In this document: positions 23,743-34,866 of the stretch, in pieces
Layout: the number at the start of each line of letters is the position of its first letter
Numbering within the stretch: position 1 is the stretch's first letter
Assembly: GCF_008973755.1 (NCBI RefSeq)
Contig: NZ_WBOM01000012.1
Coordinates: 1-64,000, forward strand
Length of the DNA stretch: 64,000 nucleotides
From: Nitrincola alkalilacustris
Lineage (GTDB): Bacteria; Pseudomonadota; Gammaproteobacteria; Pseudomonadales; Balneatricaceae
Reading direction: 5' to 3'
Made by a program: the position numbers and the translations under genes
The notes under the pieces: generated by a model
The model's database searches: none
Told to the model about the DNA's origin: nothing
Seen by the model: only the letters and a program-made list of their open reading frames with translations

Positions 23743-25506
23743 ATGACAACCATTCTGGGTAAAGACGCACCACTTGAGGATTCCATCGCGACCATGAGCG
23801 AAGGACTCAAGCGTCTTGGCTTTGATATAGAGGAGGTCAGCTGGCTGAATCCTATCCCTAATGTCTGGTCGGTGCACATCCATGATCGTAACTGCAATCT
23901 GCTGTTTGCCAATGGCAAGGGGATGAGCCGCGAAGCTGCCCTGGCCAGTGCGTTGGGTGAGTTTTTCGAGCGTCTGAGCACTAATTATTACTTTGCCGAC
24001 TACTTTTTGGGTGCGGATAATGCTGCGGCTGATTTTGTGCACTATCCTCAGGAGCGTTGGTTCAAGGTGTCAGCCAAGGGCTGGCCGGAAGGGTTGCTGG
24101 ATGAGGCAACGCGTAACCATTACGACCTGCATGGCGAGCTGTCGCCGGCATCGCTGATCGATATCAATTCAGGCAATGCCGAGCGCGGCATCTGCGCACT
24201 GCCCTTTGTGAAACAGCGCACCGACGAGACGGTCTGGTTTCCGGTGAATGTGATCGGCAATCTCTATGTCAGCAATGGCATGGCCTCCGGTAACAGCATG
24301 TGGGAGGCGCGGGTTCATGCGCTGTCTGAGATCTTCGAGCGTCATATCAAGAACACCATCATCTCATCCGGTATCAGTCTGCCCTCTATCCCGGATGCGA
24401 TTATCAACCGTTATCCCCGGGTCAGGGCGGCCCTCAAATCACTGCGTAACCACGGTTTTGTGATTGAAGTGCGTGATGCGTCGCTGGGTGGCAAGTTTCC
24501 GCTGGTCAATGTCAGCCTGTTTCATCCGCAAAGCGGTGGCTGCTATGCCTCTTTTGGCGCACATCCCAAATTTCAGGTGGCACTGGAGCGGGCCGTGACC
24601 GAGTTGTTACAGGGCCGGGCGCTGGATCAACTGGACCAGTTCCCGATGCCGGTGTTCGATATCGAGGAAGCTGCCGAGCCGCACAACCTGGAAGCGCACT
24701 TCATCGATTCCAGTGGTGTGGTGGCCTGGGATCTCTTCTCTGCCAATACCGACTATCCCTTTACGGAGTGGAATATCGAGGGTGATACCCGGGCTGAGTT
24801 TGAAGAGCTGTGTCGACGTATTCACCGTGTCGATATGGATATCTATATCGCCGATTATGAGCATCTGGGCTTTTACACCTGTCGCATTCTGGTGCCGGGC
24901 ATGTCCGAGATCTATCCGGTCGATGAGCTGATCTGGAGCAATAATAATGCGGCGGCTCATCTGCGTCCGCTGCTGCTGGCTTTGCCCGATCTCGATCAGG
25001 AGCAGTATGCGGATCTGTATGATGCGCTGGATGAGGCGGGCTTTGATGAGCAGTATCAGGTCGCGGAACTGATCGGTATTGTGGCCGATGCCGGCAGCCC
25101 CTGGGAAACTCTGCGAATCGGGGAGCTTAAATGTCTGCTGGCGCTGCAGCTCGAAGATCCGCAAGGCGCTTTCGAGATGAGTGAATGGCTGCTGGCTTTC
25201 CAGCATCTGCCTGCACCACGCATGCGGCTGTTCCGCTGCCTGCATCAGGTGTTGGGTATTGAGCTGAGCGAAAGTCGTGAGCTGGACAGTTATCTGTCGG
25301 TGCTCAAGAGGATCTATACACCGGAGCTGGTCAAACGCTGTCGCGAAATGATTCAGGGGCAGGAGCTGTTCAGTGATTACGGCAGCCACGACGAGCGCCT
25401 CAAGCGTTTCAAGCTGCACCAGCAGTTGCTTTCAGCCTGGCATCTGCTCGATCTGGCCAAACGCTCGCAGGAAAAGCGCTCACAGGAAAAACCGATAGAT
25501 TCGTGA
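23743..25506 (+). CDS. ycaO: YcaO-type ribosomal protein S12 methylthiotransferase accessory factor
   Basis: A 587-residue YcaO-domain protein, the length of E. coli YcaO (586). The YcaO ATP-binding core lies in about the first 380 residues (for example SREAALASALGEFFERLS, ASGNSMWEARVHALSEIFER and AVTELLQGRALDQL, which carry the Glu/Ser/Gln residues that hold Mg-ATP). The C-terminal part is the helical tail typical of the non-peptide-cyclising YcaO group. In E. coli it assists RimO in beta-methylthiolation of ribosomal protein S12. No azoline cyclodehydratase partner or precursor-peptide gene is nearby, so RiPP synthesis is unlikely. Confidence 0.92.
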   Translation: MTTILGKDAPLEDSIATMSEGLKRLGFDIEEVSWLNPIPNVWSVHIHDRNCNLLFANGKGMSREAALASALGEFFERLSTNYYFADYFLGADNAAADFVHYPQERWFKVSAKGWPEGLLDEATRNHYDLHGELSPASLIDINSGNAERGICALPFVKQRTDETVWFPVNVIGNLYVSNGMASGNSMWEARVHALSEIFERHIKNTIISSGISLPSIPDAIINRYPRVRAALKSLRNHGFVIEVRDASLGGKFPLVNVSLFHPQSGGCYASFGAHPKFQVALERAVTELLQGRALDQLDQFPMPVFDIEEAAEPHNLEAHFIDSSGVVAWDLFSANTDYPFTEWNIEGDTRAEFEELCRRIHRVDMDIYIADYEHLGFYTCRILVPGMSEIYPVDELIWSNNNAAAHLRPLLLALPDLDQEQYADLYDALDEAGFDEQYQVAELIGIVADAGSPWETLRIGELKCLLALQLEDPQGAFEMSEWLLAFQHLPAPRMRLFRCLHQVLGIELSESRELDSYLSVLKRIYTPELVKRCREMIQGQELFSDYGSHDERLKRFKLHQQLLSAWHLLDLAKRSQEKRSQEKPIDS

Positions 25507-25512
25507 CAAAGG

Positions 25513-25542
25513 TTAGGCACCCGCATCGATTTTCGCTAGAAT
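25513..25542 (+). promoter_or_regulatory. Possible promoter of the mks operon
   Basis: TTAGGC (25513-25518), an 18-bp spacer and TAGAAT (25537-25542) lie 77 bp before the preferred mksF start. The -10 is good; the -35 is poor. Confidence 0.3.
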
Positions 25543-25618
25543 CACCCAATTGAATTCACCAGGCTGAGGGGCGTTTCATACGTCCGTCGGCATCTCATTT
25601 GTGAGACCGGGTAAACGC

Positions 25619-27010
25619 ATGCTGTTCAACAAGCTTCCAGACGATATATTTCTGCCGCTATCCGGCCAGAATCGCCAGGTTTATCAGGCTGTGCTGCTTG
25701 AACTGTCGGATCTGTTCTTTGATGAGGATCTGATCGATCCGTTCATCGCCAAGGATCTGGTGCGCTCCACCATTGAGAATGCCGTGGTCAGGCTGGGTGT
25801 CCGGCGCTGGGAAGCGGAGTCTGATGAGGACTCCGAGCCTCCACGCTCAAGTGCCGATTACACCAATCGCATCTATCGCAGGCTGGTGTTGTGTGGCTGG
25901 CTCGAAGAGGAGCAGCGTATCTATCGTACCTATGTGCTGCTGACGCCCTCCATCAGTTATCTGCTGCGCTCTCTGGTGGCGATTGCCCGACACGAGAAAC
26001 GCAGTTATGGCGGTGCAGTGCTGAACGTGCTCAGCTCGCTGGAGGCTGCGATCAACGATCCGGTCGGGCGTGGTATCACCCTGTCTGAAGCGAGTGAAAC
26101 GGCAGCAGAGTTCAGCGCACATCTGACCGATATGCTGTTGGGGCTGCGCGAGATGAAAATCAGCCTCGCGGCCAGCACCAATGCTCAGGATATTGTGCGC
26201 AGCTTCTTCGATCGTTTTGTCGAGCACATGCTGGTATCGGATTACAAAACGCTCAAGACACGCAACAACCCCTTCCGCTATCGTCGCAAGATCCTGGCCA
26301 TGCTGCGTGATCTGCAGTTTGATCTACTGAAGATCGAGCAGCTCAGCCAGCATTATCAGTTGCAGTATGAGCTGGATTACGAGTCGGCCGAAGCGATGGT
26401 GCATCAGCATATCAACCGTATCATCCGTATTTTTGAGTCTGTGGATCAGCGCCTGGGTGCGATTGATGATTTCCGCTATCAGCTCGAAAAACGTGTCGCG
26501 GACACGGTGCGTTACATGGACAAGACCACGCCGGGTATGGCGGCTCGCCTGTCTCGTATCATCACAGCGATAGCCAAAAAGCCTGCCGCCAGTGTGCCGA
26601 AGCTGACGTCACTGGAGTCGATCGGCTTTATCTCTCCGGCCAGTGTGCGCTCGCCGATCAGACGCCGGGTTGAGTCCAAACCACGCATCATCACTCAGGC
26701 CACCATCGACCCCCGCGTGCTGGAGTTGCGACAGCTGTTCAAAGAGTACAAGTCACGTCGTGAGGTCAGGGTGGATCGTATCGAGGCTTATCTGGAACGT
26801 CATTTTGATGGCCGACGAACACTGCGTGCGACCGATTTTTCCATTGATTCGGTCGAGGATTACATCTGTTTCAGCTACGTGCGCCATCTGCCGTCGCTGG
26901 GCAAGAAGGCACGCAAAACAATGGAAAAATACCGAATTCAGTTTGATGACAGCTATGTGCAGGTCGCCGATGTGGTGGAATGCCGTGGCTTCGAGATTCA
27001 CAGGAACTAA
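25619..27010 (+). CDS. mksF: Condensin subunit MksF (kleisin; JetA-like)
   Basis: A 463-residue protein whose position and sequence character match the MksF/JetA kleisin of MksBEF condensins. It has an N-terminal winged-helix-like part (DLFFDEDLIDPFIAKDLVRSTIENAVVRL), a long central helical region (about 140-320) and a positively charged C-terminal half. The kleisin bridges the SMC heads and recruits MksE. The ATG at 25619 is preferred; a GTG at 25601 is possible. mksE follows after 3 bp and mksB overlaps it, giving a three-gene operon in the order F-E-B. Confidence 0.85.
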   Translation: MLFNKLPDDIFLPLSGQNRQVYQAVLLELSDLFFDEDLIDPFIAKDLVRSTIENAVVRLGVRRWEAESDEDSEPPRSSADYTNRIYRRLVLCGWLEEEQRIYRTYVLLTPSISYLLRSLVAIARHEKRSYGGAVLNVLSSLEAAINDPVGRGITLSEASETAAEFSAHLTDMLLGLREMKISLAASTNAQDIVRSFFDRFVEHMLVSDYKTLKTRNNPFRYRRKILAMLRDLQFDLLKIEQLSQHYQLQYELDYESAEAMVHQHINRIIRIFESVDQRLGAIDDFRYQLEKRVADTVRYMDKTTPGMAARLSRIITAIAKKPAASVPKLTSLESIGFISPASVRSPIRRRVESKPRIITQATIDPRVLELRQLFKEYKSRREVRVDRIEAYLERHFDGRRTLRATDFSIDSVEDYICFSYVRHLPSLGKKARKTMEKYRIQFDDSYVQVADVVECRGFEIHRN

Positions 27011-27013
27011 TCC

Positions 27014-27646
27014 ATGTTAGGTGATCTGCAGAAAATTCTATCCAAGACCGAGCAGGTACAGGCGGATGATTTCATCCATGCTGCCAATCTCCTGCTGGTC
27101 AATCAGTTCCTCTATGCTGATCGTCCGGTGCATCGAGACAGCTACTTCCTGGTCTCCAGCCATGTCGACTACTTCCGCAATCTGTTCGAGGCGATCGGCT
27201 GGAGTTTGGTCTATCAACCGGATGAAGCCTATCTCGGCATTCTGCCTCAAGGGGAGGAACGCGTGATGCGGCTACGGCTGGATGAGTCGCTGCTGATGCT
27301 CTGCATGCGTCAGATCTATGAGCAGAAGCTGGAGAATTTCGAGGTTGAAAATGGCCGCGCCTTCACAACTACCGATGAGCTGCTGCGTCTGTATGAGAAC
27401 CTGACCGGCAAGGAGATCCCCAACGAGACACGTCTGAAGGAGATCGTGTCGCTGTTCAGTCGCCATGGGATCATTGAGCGTGGCAAAGCGGATGAGACGG
27501 ATCCTAAAAATCTGCCCTTGCGGATAAACCCGGTGATTCGTCAGGTGGTTGTCGAGGACTATATCGGTCAGCTCGAAGCCCTGTGTGATCTTGAACCACG
27601 TGAAGAGAGCGAACTGCTGGAGGAGAGCACTGATGAAACTGCTTAA
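27014..27646 (+). CDS. mksE: Condensin subunit MksE (DUF4194; JetB-like)
   Basis: A 210-residue DUF4194 protein, the KITE-type winged-helix partner of the kleisin. Features include [23 protein letters not shown] near the N-terminus and [17 protein letters not shown] in the middle. It lies between mksF (3-bp gap) and mksB (14-bp overlap). It would modulate kleisin-SMC contacts during DNA loop extrusion. The acidic C-terminal tail ([15 protein letters not shown]) is a visible oddity of low complexity. Confidence 0.9.
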   Translation: MLGDLQKILSKTEQVQADDFIHAANLLLVNQFLYADRPVHRDSYFLVSSHVDYFRNLFEAIGWSLVYQPDEAYLGILPQGEERVMRLRLDESLLMLCMRQIYEQKLENFEVENGRAFTTTDELLRLYENLTGKEIPNETRLKEIVSLFSRHGIIERGKADETDPKNLPLRINPVIRQVVVEDYIGQLEALCDLEPREESELLEESTDETA

Positions 27647-30600
27647 CCGCATGGTGCTGGTCAACTGGTATGTGCTGGGTGCGATTGAGATACCGATCAA
27701 GGGCAACGTCGCCATCGTCGGTCCCAACGGTTCGGGTAAATCCTCGCTGCTGGATGCGGTTCAGACAATTCTGATGGGTGGTCACAAGCGCCATCTGAGC
27801 TTCAACGCTTCGGCGGGTGAAAAGAGCGAGCGCTCTTTGCGCACTTACTGTCTGGGTTTTCTGGATGATATGGGCAAGAAGGTGAATGCTCGTGAAGACT
27901 CCCTGACCTATATGGCACTGAGTTTCTTCGATACCGAAACAGCAAAAGAGTCCTGTGTCGGGATCGCGATCAGTGCATCCACCGCGAGTGCCGATGAGGA
28001 GATTCTGGGTCGTTTCATTCTGCCGGACTTTTCCGTCAGTCTGGATGACTTCTCCTACAAGGAAGGCTCCGGCCGCATGCCAAGGCCCTGGCAGGAGGTG
28101 CGCGAGAGCCTGCTTAAACAGTGCCCGGATATGGTGCTGGAGAAGCGTGCCAGTCGTTTCGTGCGCGAGATGGTGACGCACCTGAGCCATGATCCACAGA
28201 TGCCGAACGATGATGAAAAATTCATCAAGAATTTCAAGAACGCGATAAAGTTTGTGCCGATCGACAGCCCGACCCGCTTTATCCGCGAGTTTGTGCTGGA
28301 TGAGAATATCGTGCATGTCGGTGCGTTCCGCAAGTCGCTGGATGAGTATCGGGCGATGGAGCAGAAGACACGTGAAGTGTCTGACCGCATCGGCGAGCTG
28401 GAAAAGGTTCAGGAGCTGTGTCGCGGTATCAGCCGTAACGTCAAGAATGCGGTGGAGTATGAGTGGGTTGTTCATGAGAGCCGTTTTGAACATGCCGATC
28501 TGAAAAAAGAGGAATCAGCTGAGCGGCTGGAAAACTTCACCGAGCAGGAGGGGCAGCTGCAGGAGGAGTTGGCTGGCAACAGCGAACAACTCAACCAGAC
28601 GATGCAGGACCTGGCCAACGCCCGCGCTGAGCTGAATAACTCCGACTCAGCACATAAGGTAAATGCGCTGGAATCCACTATTCGTTCGCGTCAGCATGAG
28701 CAGTCGGTGGTGAAGGACAAGATCCAGCAGGTTTACAACCTGATGCGAACCAATGTCGGCTTCGCCAAGCAGTTGCAGTTGCTGCCTGAAAAATTCCGCC
28801 CTGTCGTGGAGCAGTCGGCAGAACTCTGGCGCTCAGGTGAAAATCTGCTGGCCGATCAGTGGCCGCAGTCGCCGGTCGAGGTAGATAACAATCTGGCACA
28901 GTTGCGTGAACAGATCGACCCGGTCAGACGCGCTGTGGCGCGCCGCTTCGAAGAGTCGGTGATCCGCATCAATGAGCTGCGCACTCAGATTCAGAGCCAG
29001 AAAAGCGCCGTGGAGCAGCTGCAGCAGGGGCGTGCTCCGGTACGGCACAACACGCGAGAGCTGATGGATCTGTTGTCCGAATACGGTATCGAATCGACTC
29101 CCATTTGTGAGCTGGTGGATATCACTGAAGACAAGTGGCGTATCGCCATTGAGTCTTTCCTCGGCGCCCGCCGTGAAGCCCTGGTCGTGGCACCGGATCG
29201 TGTCAAGGAAGCGATCACCCTGTATCGTCGCAAGGGCCGCCATCTCAAGGGTTGCCGTATCATCAACACCACTAAGTCAGGTGATTGGCTGAATCGCGGC
29301 AAACCCGGCACGCTGTCACAGTTTGTCGAAACCGATAACGACCATGCACTGGCCTATATGAACCGTGCACTGGGCGGCGTGATGGCGGTCGAAACAGAAA
29401 ACGAGTTGCTGCGTCATGAGCGTGCCTTGACCTATGACTGCATGCTGCAGACGGAAGGCTCCACCACCTCGATCAACGAGCTGAGCCCGATCATGGGTAT
29501 CAGGCGCCGTGGCGATCAACTGGCGCTGCAGGGCAAACAGGTCGATGAGCTGATTGTCGAATTTACCACCCTGGGGCAGCAGCATGAGACGCTGGAAAAA
29601 CTGCGTGACTCGCTGATCAACATGTCCAGCGCGTTGACTCAGATCAACGAGCGTGTATTTGATCTGGTCACTCAGCGTGAGCAGCTCAACAGTGAGATAG
29701 AGGGCTATCAGCAGGCGATCGTTGATCTGCGTAACCATGATGACTCTGGTATCCAGCGCCGGATTGGCGAGCTGGCAGAGATGCAGAAAAATCTCGAAGC
29801 GCGTCAGAAGTCGCTGATGGATAAGCTGCAGAAAGCACGTACCGGCATGATCAAGGACAATGCCGCACTCGAAGTGCTGGATCGGGAACTGTCTGAACAT
29901 GCACAGGCGCGCAGCAAGTGTGAAGAGAGCCCCCATTTTGATGCCCAGTCCGCTCAGGAAAAACGCGATTATCTGGATGAGTCCTGTGATGGCGAGCTGG
30001 AGCGGGTAATTTTCGAAGCAGCAAAAAAAGCGCAGAGCGAACTGCAGTTGCATGAGAAAAAAAAGAACGGTGTGCGCGATGCCGTGGCTCAATACAAGGC
30101 GCGCTATCATGGTGGAGGCATGAGCCATCAGGGGCTGGATAATATCAGTCCCGATTCCAGTCACGAAGACCTGGAACGCTATGTCAACGAAACCGTTGTC
30201 GCGCTGCAGGATTCAGAGCTGGCGCTCTATACCCAGAAGGCTGAGCGCGCACGCATGGAGGCCGAAACGGCTTTCCGCTCCGATTTTGTCGCGCACCTGA
30301 ATGATCAGATCAACAAGATCAAGGATCTGATCCGTGAGCTGAACAGTCATCTGAAGAATCGTCCCTTCCATAAGGAGATGTACAACTTCGAGATGATGCC
30401 CAACCCGGAATTGAAGGATATTCTCGAACTGGTCGAGGCCTACACGCGAATGGACCAGGCCAATGTCGGCTCACTGTTCGATATGCAGCACACGGGTGAC
30501 AACAGCCATCGTGATGCACTGAGCAAGATCCATGACGTGCTGCGCAGTGAAGGTGAGAGTAATCTGCTGCAGGATTACCGTAACTTCTATAACTTCGAGC

Positions 30601-31076
30601 TGGTGGTCAAGGATCTGGACGGCAACCGCAAGACAACCCTGACCCAGCGTATCAAGACGGGTTCCGGTGGTGAGCATCAGGTGCCTTTCTATGTTGCGAT
30701 GGCGGCAGCGCTGGGGGCAACCTATCGTCTGAAAGAGGGCAGTGATGGCAAGCCGGTCGGTGGTTTCAGCCTGTCACTGTTTGACGAGGCGTTCAACAAG
30801 CTGGATTCCGAAAACACCATGACCTCGCTGGCGTTCATGAGCGATCTGGGTCTGCAGACCATTATCGCCGCGCCGGATGAGAAATACTCACTGCTCAGCT
30901 CCTGCATGGATACGATTATCAACGTCTGCCGTGATGGACGTATCGTCGATATCGATGTCGAGTTCCCGACCGAGAAGGGTAAGGAGTTGCTGGCATCGGA
31001 TCATCCCTATAAGATCATGGCGCTGGAGGAGGATGAGTTGAATGAAGTGGTCGAGGAGCAGGGCGAGCTGATCTAA
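27633..31076 (+). CDS. mksB: Condensin SMC-like ATPase MksB (JetC-like)
   Basis: A 1147-residue SMC-like ATPase. Walker [10 protein letters not shown] (30-38) is followed by long coiled coils (about 250-500 and 660-950) around a hinge region near 500-660. The C-terminal head carries a signature-like [11 protein letters not shown] and Walker [15 protein letters not shown]. The ATG at 27633 is preceded by AGGAGAG with 5-nt spacing, inside mksE. It is of the MukB/JetC style rather than canonical SMC. With MksF and MksE it would form a chromosome-organising or plasmid-restricting complex. No nuclease subunit (MksG/JetD) gene follows. Confidence 0.92.
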   Translation: MKLLNRMVLVNWYVLGAIEIPIKGNVAIVGPNGSGKSSLLDAVQTILMGGHKRHLSFNASAGEKSERSLRTYCLGFLDDMGKKVNAREDSLTYMALSFFDTETAKESCVGIAISASTASADEEILGRFILPDFSVSLDDFSYKEGSGRMPRPWQEVRESLLKQCPDMVLEKRASRFVREMVTHLSHDPQMPNDDEKFIKNFKNAIKFVPIDSPTRFIREFVLDENIVHVGAFRKSLDEYRAMEQKTREVSDRIGELEKVQELCRGISRNVKNAVEYEWVVHESRFEHADLKKEESAERLENFTEQEGQLQEELAGNSEQLNQTMQDLANARAELNNSDSAHKVNALESTIRSRQHEQSVVKDKIQQVYNLMRTNVGFAKQLQLLPEKFRPVVEQSAELWRSGENLLADQWPQSPVEVDNNLAQLREQIDPVRRAVARRFEESVIRINELRTQIQSQKSAVEQLQQGRAPVRHNTRELMDLLSEYGIESTPICELVDITEDKWRIAIESFLGARREALVVAPDRVKEAITLYRRKGRHLKGCRIINTTKSGDWLNRGKPGTLSQFVETDNDHALAYMNRALGGVMAVETENELLRHERALTYDCMLQTEGSTTSINELSPIMGIRRRGDQLALQGKQVDELIVEFTTLGQQHETLEKLRDSLINMSSALTQINERVFDLVTQREQLNSEIEGYQQAIVDLRNHDDSGIQRRIGELAEMQKNLEARQKSLMDKLQKARTGMIKDNAALEVLDRELSEHAQARSKCEESPHFDAQSAQEKRDYLDESCDGELERVIFEAAKKAQSELQLHEKKKNGVRDAVAQYKARYHGGGMSHQGLDNISPDSSHEDLERYVNETVVALQDSELALYTQKAERARMEAETAFRSDFVAHLNDQINKIKDLIRELNSHLKNRPFHKEMYNFEMMPNPELKDILELVEAYTRMDQANVGSLFDMQHTGDNSHRDALSKIHDVLRSEGESNLLQDYRNFYNFELVVKDLDGNRKTTLTQRIKTGSGGEHQVPFYVAMAAALGATYRLKEGSDGKPVGGFSLSLFDEAFNKLDSENTMTSLAFMSDLGLQTIIAAPDEKYSLLSSCMDTIINVCRDGRIVDIDVEFPTEKGKELLASDHPYKIMALEEDELNEVVEEQGELI

Positions 31077-31727
31077 CTAAAATACACCGGTGCTCTGCAA
31101 TCTACGGATCGCAGGGCCCGGTTGCGGTATCAGACTGGCATAGGGCTGGTCGTCCAACAGCAGGTGCAACTGTTGACCATCCTGCTCGATACGCCAGCGT
31201 TGAGGTTCCTGCTGCAGTGACAACATCATCTGCTCAGGTGCATGGTGTTCGGCCAGATTCAATTGCAAGGCGCGGTATTGTCGGTTGGCAAGCAGGCGGC
31301 TCACCAGTTGATGATCCCAGCTCTCAGGATACTGAGCTACCGGATGCAGCAAGCCACTGGCAGAGGGAGCAATCATATGGCGATCCCTTGGAAAGGACTT
31401 GCGTGCCGTCAGCTCTCCCTGAAGTTGCAATAGATGGTTGTCGCGCACATTACTGCTGAAATCCAGTTTTTTCACCCCTTCCAGCACCACCGACAGACGC
31501 CAGCCGCACCCTTTTATCAGATTCCAGGCAGGCTCCATTGAACGCCGGGACCCAAGGGTGTAACGGACCGGATCACTGGTCTGAGGAAAAAGGGTCAGTT
31601 GCAGGAAGGTAGTCTGAAAATCGAGCATGCATTCAGGATTTTCCACCAGGCAGTAGGGCATGTCGCGGCGCATGAAGGCCAGCCACTGCTCACGGTTTTC
31701 CAGCTCCGGAAGTACACGGATGATCAT
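31077..31727 (-). CDS. Conserved-looking hypothetical protein (216 aa)
   Basis: Not recognised. The product is a 216-residue soluble protein, rich in Leu, Gln and Arg, with several Trp residues in the first 80 (EQWLAFM, PAWNLIKGCGWRL) and a C-terminal region of predicted strands (RWRIEQDGQQLHLLLDDQPYAS). There is no signal peptide or membrane segment. It converges on mksB with no spacer (stop codons at 31074-31076 and 31079-31077) and is divergent from the bolA-like gene. It is not a JetD/MksG homologue by any visible motif. Confidence 0.75.
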   Translation of the reverse strand: MIIRVLPELENREQWLAFMRRDMPYCLVENPECMLDFQTTFLQLTLFPQTSDPVRYTLGSRRSMEPAWNLIKGCGWRLSVVLEGVKKLDFSSNVRDNHLLQLQGELTARKSFPRDRHMIAPSASGLLHPVAQYPESWDHQLVSRLLANRQYRALQLNLAEHHAPEQMMLSLQQEPQRWRIEQDGQQLHLLLDDQPYASLIPQPGPAIRRLQSTGVF

Positions 31728-31843
31728 GATTTAACTTTTTATCCTTGCAGCACACGAACCGGTTGTGGGGTAAAATGACCGGCAAATAACGATCACAGTA
31801 TACAGAACAGGCGGGATGATAACAGTCCTGCCGAGGACGCGAG

Positions 31844-32158
31844 ATGAGTACAGCACAACGAATCGAACAGCTACTCACACAAACGATGCAGGTCGAGGTG
31901 TTCAACCTCGAAAACGAGAGCCATATGCACTCAGGCCCTGCCACTGAAAGTCACTTCAAACTGACCCTGGTCAGCCCCGATTTTGCGAACCTGAATAAAG
32001 TCCGTCGGCATCAGTTGATCTACGGACAGTTGTCTGAGCTGATGCAGAACCCGATCCATGCCCTGACCATGCATCTGTTTACTCCGGAAGAGTGGGTTAC
32101 AGCGCAGAACAGTGTGCCGGACTCACCCAACTGCCGGGGTGGTTCGAAGGCCGGCTGA
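31844..32158 (+). CDS. bolA: BolA family protein
   Basis: A 104-residue BolA protein. The core pattern runs IEQLLTQTMQVEVFNLENES, an invariant-type His in ESHFKLTLVSPDF, and HQLIYGQLSEL followed by IHALTMHLFTPEEW. BolA proteins partner with monothiol glutaredoxins to handle Fe-S clusters and also affect cell shape and stress genes. The last 15 residues are a variable tail. It is divergent from the unknown gene at 31077. Confidence 0.93.
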   Translation: MSTAQRIEQLLTQTMQVEVFNLENESHMHSGPATESHFKLTLVSPDFANLNKVRRHQLIYGQLSELMQNPIHALTMHLFTPEEWVTAQNSVPDSPNCRGGSKAG

Positions 32159-32192
32159 ACTGGTCTTCAGCCACGGTGTTTTGTATCGACGT

Positions 32193-34520
32193 TCAGGTTT
32201 TGAAACGGGAAGCCTGTTCGTGCACCTGTCGTGCAAGTGCTTCTATTTGCCCCGCTGTCTCGGCACTTTCACCGGCGGCTTCGGCGTTTCGTCTGGCAAT
32301 TTCGCTGATCTGCACAATACTGGCGCTGATGGTTTCGGCTACTACCAGCTGTTGTTCTGCGGCGGCTGCAATCTGTTCATTCATCTGCTTGATGGTCTGT
32401 ACTGACTGGGCGATCAGATCAAGTGCCTGACCAGCTTCACCGGCTGTTTCGACATTGCGCTGCGCTTGTTGATAGCTGTTGTCCATGGTGCTGACTGCCT
32501 TGCCCGCATTGCCTTGCAGCTGGTCGATCATGGTTTGAATCTCGTGGGTCGATTGCTGGGTGCGTTGCGCCAGCGTTCGTACCTCATCAGCCACCACTGA
32601 GAACCCTCGACCCTGATCACCGGCTCTTGCAGCCTCAATGGCCGCATTCAGCGCGAGTAGATTAGTTTGCTCAGCAATTGACTGAATCACTCCCAGTACC
32701 GTACCGATCTTGTCGGAGTCCTCGGATAGCTGACGAATGACCTGAACAGCCTCTTCAATCTGGTGGGCAAGGTTGTGTGTGCCTTCAATGTCTTTTCTGA
32801 CCACCTCAGTACCTTTGCGGGTTGCCAGATCCGCATCATGTGCTGCAGTGGCCGCACTCTGTGCACTGCGTGCAACCTCCTCAATACTGGCCGCCATCTC
32901 AGTTGCAGCTGTGGATACCTGGTCACTTTCCTGTTCCTGATGTCTGGCACCCTCCAGCGTGAGGGTTGTCAGGCGGGCCATCTGGTCGGAAGCACTGCTC
33001 AGCGACACTGACACTTCGGTCATCTTGCTGATGATGCGATGAAAACTGGTGAGCATCTGATTTAGGGCGCGTTCCGAGTCGGCTATTTCATCCTTGCCTT
33101 TTGCTGGCAGGCGCTGGACGAGATCAGAATTCTTCTCGATATCGGTCAGTGTGGTGGCAAGTTCTTGAATCGGCCTTGTCAAACCTATTGCCAGCCAGGT
33201 GCCGATCAGTACTCCCAGCACAAGAATGACCGGGCCCAGTAGCAATGCACTGATCAATACCTGACGTGCCAGTTGTTGACTGGCTGCAAAGGCTTCCACT
33301 TCGTCCATCTCGCTCATCAGTACCCAGCGCACCCCCGGTATTGCCAGTGGGGTATAGGATGACAGCACGGGGGTGTTGCGATAATCGGGGAAAATATCAA
33401 AGCCACTCTGGCCTGCCAGTGCGCGCCTGACCCCTTCCGTATCGGCTGGCTGAAAGCCGATGGCTGTGTCCTTCGCCTCAATCAGGCGTATGCGCTCAGC
33501 GGAAACTCCGGCACTGCGCAGAGCGTCCAGATAAGCGGTTTTATCTTCAAGCAGAAAACGGCTCTGACTGCGCAGCGTACCATCACTTCCGACCAGATAG
33601 GTTTCGCCGCTGTCGCCCAGCCCGGAAGCCTGCCAATTCTCTCCATGGGTCATCATATTATTGATACGATCCACAGGCATCTGAAAGATCAGAACGCCCA
33701 GTAACTCCCCATCCTCGTGGATGGTGATGGCTGTAAAGGATGCAGGATTTTCATAAGAGGGTGGGTAGGAAGCAAAGTCTATCAGCACCACTTCTGAAGG
33801 TCTTTGCATCGCTTGCCGGTAGGCCTCTGCGATACCTGTACGTGCATAGGGCCCTCGCTGCAATGATGTCATGTAATCCAGCTCTTTGAAAACACTGTAC
33901 ACAATCACACCATCGGTTGGCTCGACAAGAAAAATATCGTAATAATCGAAAGCGACCAGAAACTCCCTGAATGCAGGATGAAATCGCCGGTGAATAGTGG
34001 AGTAATCGGTTTGGTCTGCCGGAGCGATAAGGCTGTCTTTTTCACCCAGAGGATGGGGGTTGGCTGCAATAAATTGATGCTGAAAGATCACTGCAAGATC
34101 ATTTAGCGCATTGAAATATGCCAATCCTGGATTGCTCGCTCCAGGGTTGGCTTGCTCATAGACCGGTCCGAACTCATTCGTATAGAAACGTTGCAATTCT
34201 CGGCGCTGCTGCTGGATGGCTGTGTTATCCAGATTGCGTTGCTGTTGATAGAGGGGTACGGCTGCTGAAAAGCTGCGCATGGCATCCAGTGTCATGGTGC
34301 TCATGGCTGTGGTTCTGAGCTGGTCATGAATGGTGCTGAAGTAATCCTCAACCTGCTGGCGCTTGTTCTCACGAATAGAGGTCAGTTGATTCTCGACCAG
34401 AGTGGCTATGGCATCATGGCCGGATCGATAGGCAAGAATACCGGATATGGAAGCCCCCAGAAGAGCCGGAATCACCGCCAGAAATACACACAGCAGTGTC
34501 AGCTTGAGTTTGATGGTCAT
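32193..34520 (-). CDS. Methyl-accepting chemotaxis protein with large periplasmic sensor
   Basis: A 775-residue receptor. A first membrane segment at about 5-27 ([22 protein letters not shown]), a periplasmic double-Cache-like sensor (about 35-410), a second membrane segment, a HAMP domain ([17 protein letters not shown]) and the cytoplasmic signalling domain follow in order. The hairpin tip [24 protein letters not shown] is the invariant contact with CheA/CheW. The start at 34520 places the first Met next to the membrane anchor; an upstream in-frame Met at 34601 adds 27 residues. Ligand unknown; it is a single gene. Confidence 0.93.
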   Translation of the reverse strand: MTIKLKLTLLCVFLAVIPALLGASISGILAYRSGHDAIATLVENQLTSIRENKRQQVEDYFSTIHDQLRTTAMSTMTLDAMRSFSAAVPLYQQQRNLDNTAIQQQRRELQRFYTNEFGPVYEQANPGASNPGLAYFNALNDLAVIFQHQFIAANPHPLGEKDSLIAPADQTDYSTIHRRFHPAFREFLVAFDYYDIFLVEPTDGVIVYSVFKELDYMTSLQRGPYARTGIAEAYRQAMQRPSEVVLIDFASYPPSYENPASFTAITIHEDGELLGVLIFQMPVDRINNMMTHGENWQASGLGDSGETYLVGSDGTLRSQSRFLLEDKTAYLDALRSAGVSAERIRLIEAKDTAIGFQPADTEGVRRALAGQSGFDIFPDYRNTPVLSSYTPLAIPGVRWVLMSEMDEVEAFAASQQLARQVLISALLLGPVILVLGVLIGTWLAIGLTRPIQELATTLTDIEKNSDLVQRLPAKGKDEIADSERALNQMLTSFHRIISKMTEVSVSLSSASDQMARLTTLTLEGARHQEQESDQVSTAATEMAASIEEVARSAQSAATAAHDADLATRKGTEVVRKDIEGTHNLAHQIEEAVQVIRQLSEDSDKIGTVLGVIQSIAEQTNLLALNAAIEAARAGDQGRGFSVVADEVRTLAQRTQQSTHEIQTMIDQLQGNAGKAVSTMDNSYQQAQRNVETAGEAGQALDLIAQSVQTIKQMNEQIAAAAEQQLVVAETISASIVQISEIARRNAEAAGESAETAGQIEALARQVHEQASRFKT

Positions 34521-34866
34521 GTCAATCTCACATATTGAGCCTGACAGCGCATCCATTTTACTGCAGGCTCTGGATCTCCATCGGTGCTGGCGTATCGCCA
34601 CTCATTGACACCACTGCCCGATCTGTCCATGCCATTAAATTTAAGGTTAGCAGAAAATGGCTATATCACACGGATTATTTATAACTTATGAAGATCCAGA
34701 TGCGGAAATTTATGATGTCATTGGTGGGTGGCAAAAATTGTTGTTGCTCATTGCTTTGCATATATCTTTCGCATAAGATACTTTTTATAAAGAAACACTG
34801 ATTAGAGACTGTCATTAAGCAGATGGCCATTTCAAGAGTGTTTGTACCAAGCAGTTGGAGTCGATG
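34521..34866. other. Intergenic region between chemotaxis receptor and DMT gene
   Basis: About 346 bp, AT-rich in the middle (34630-34800). I see no ORF with a ribosome site, no strong hairpin and no convincing promoter pair. It must hold the divergent promoters of the two flanking genes. Confidence 0.5.

Noticed and set aside
23743-25506. RiPP (thiazole/oxazole peptide) cluster around YcaO
   Set aside because: Length and architecture fit the ribosomal-protein YcaO group, and no precursor peptide, partner cyclodehydratase, dehydrogenase or leader peptidase gene is adjacent.
27504-30164. Long minus-strand frames (up to 329 codons) opposite mksE and mksB
   Set aside because: They lie entirely within SMC coding sequence, lack ribosome sites and recognisable domains, and follow the codon periodicity of the plus-strand genes.
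25619-31727. Complete Wadjet (JetABCD) defence system
   Set aside because: Only the JetA, JetB and JetC counterparts are present; the next gene shows no toprim/DUF2220 features and is on the other strand.
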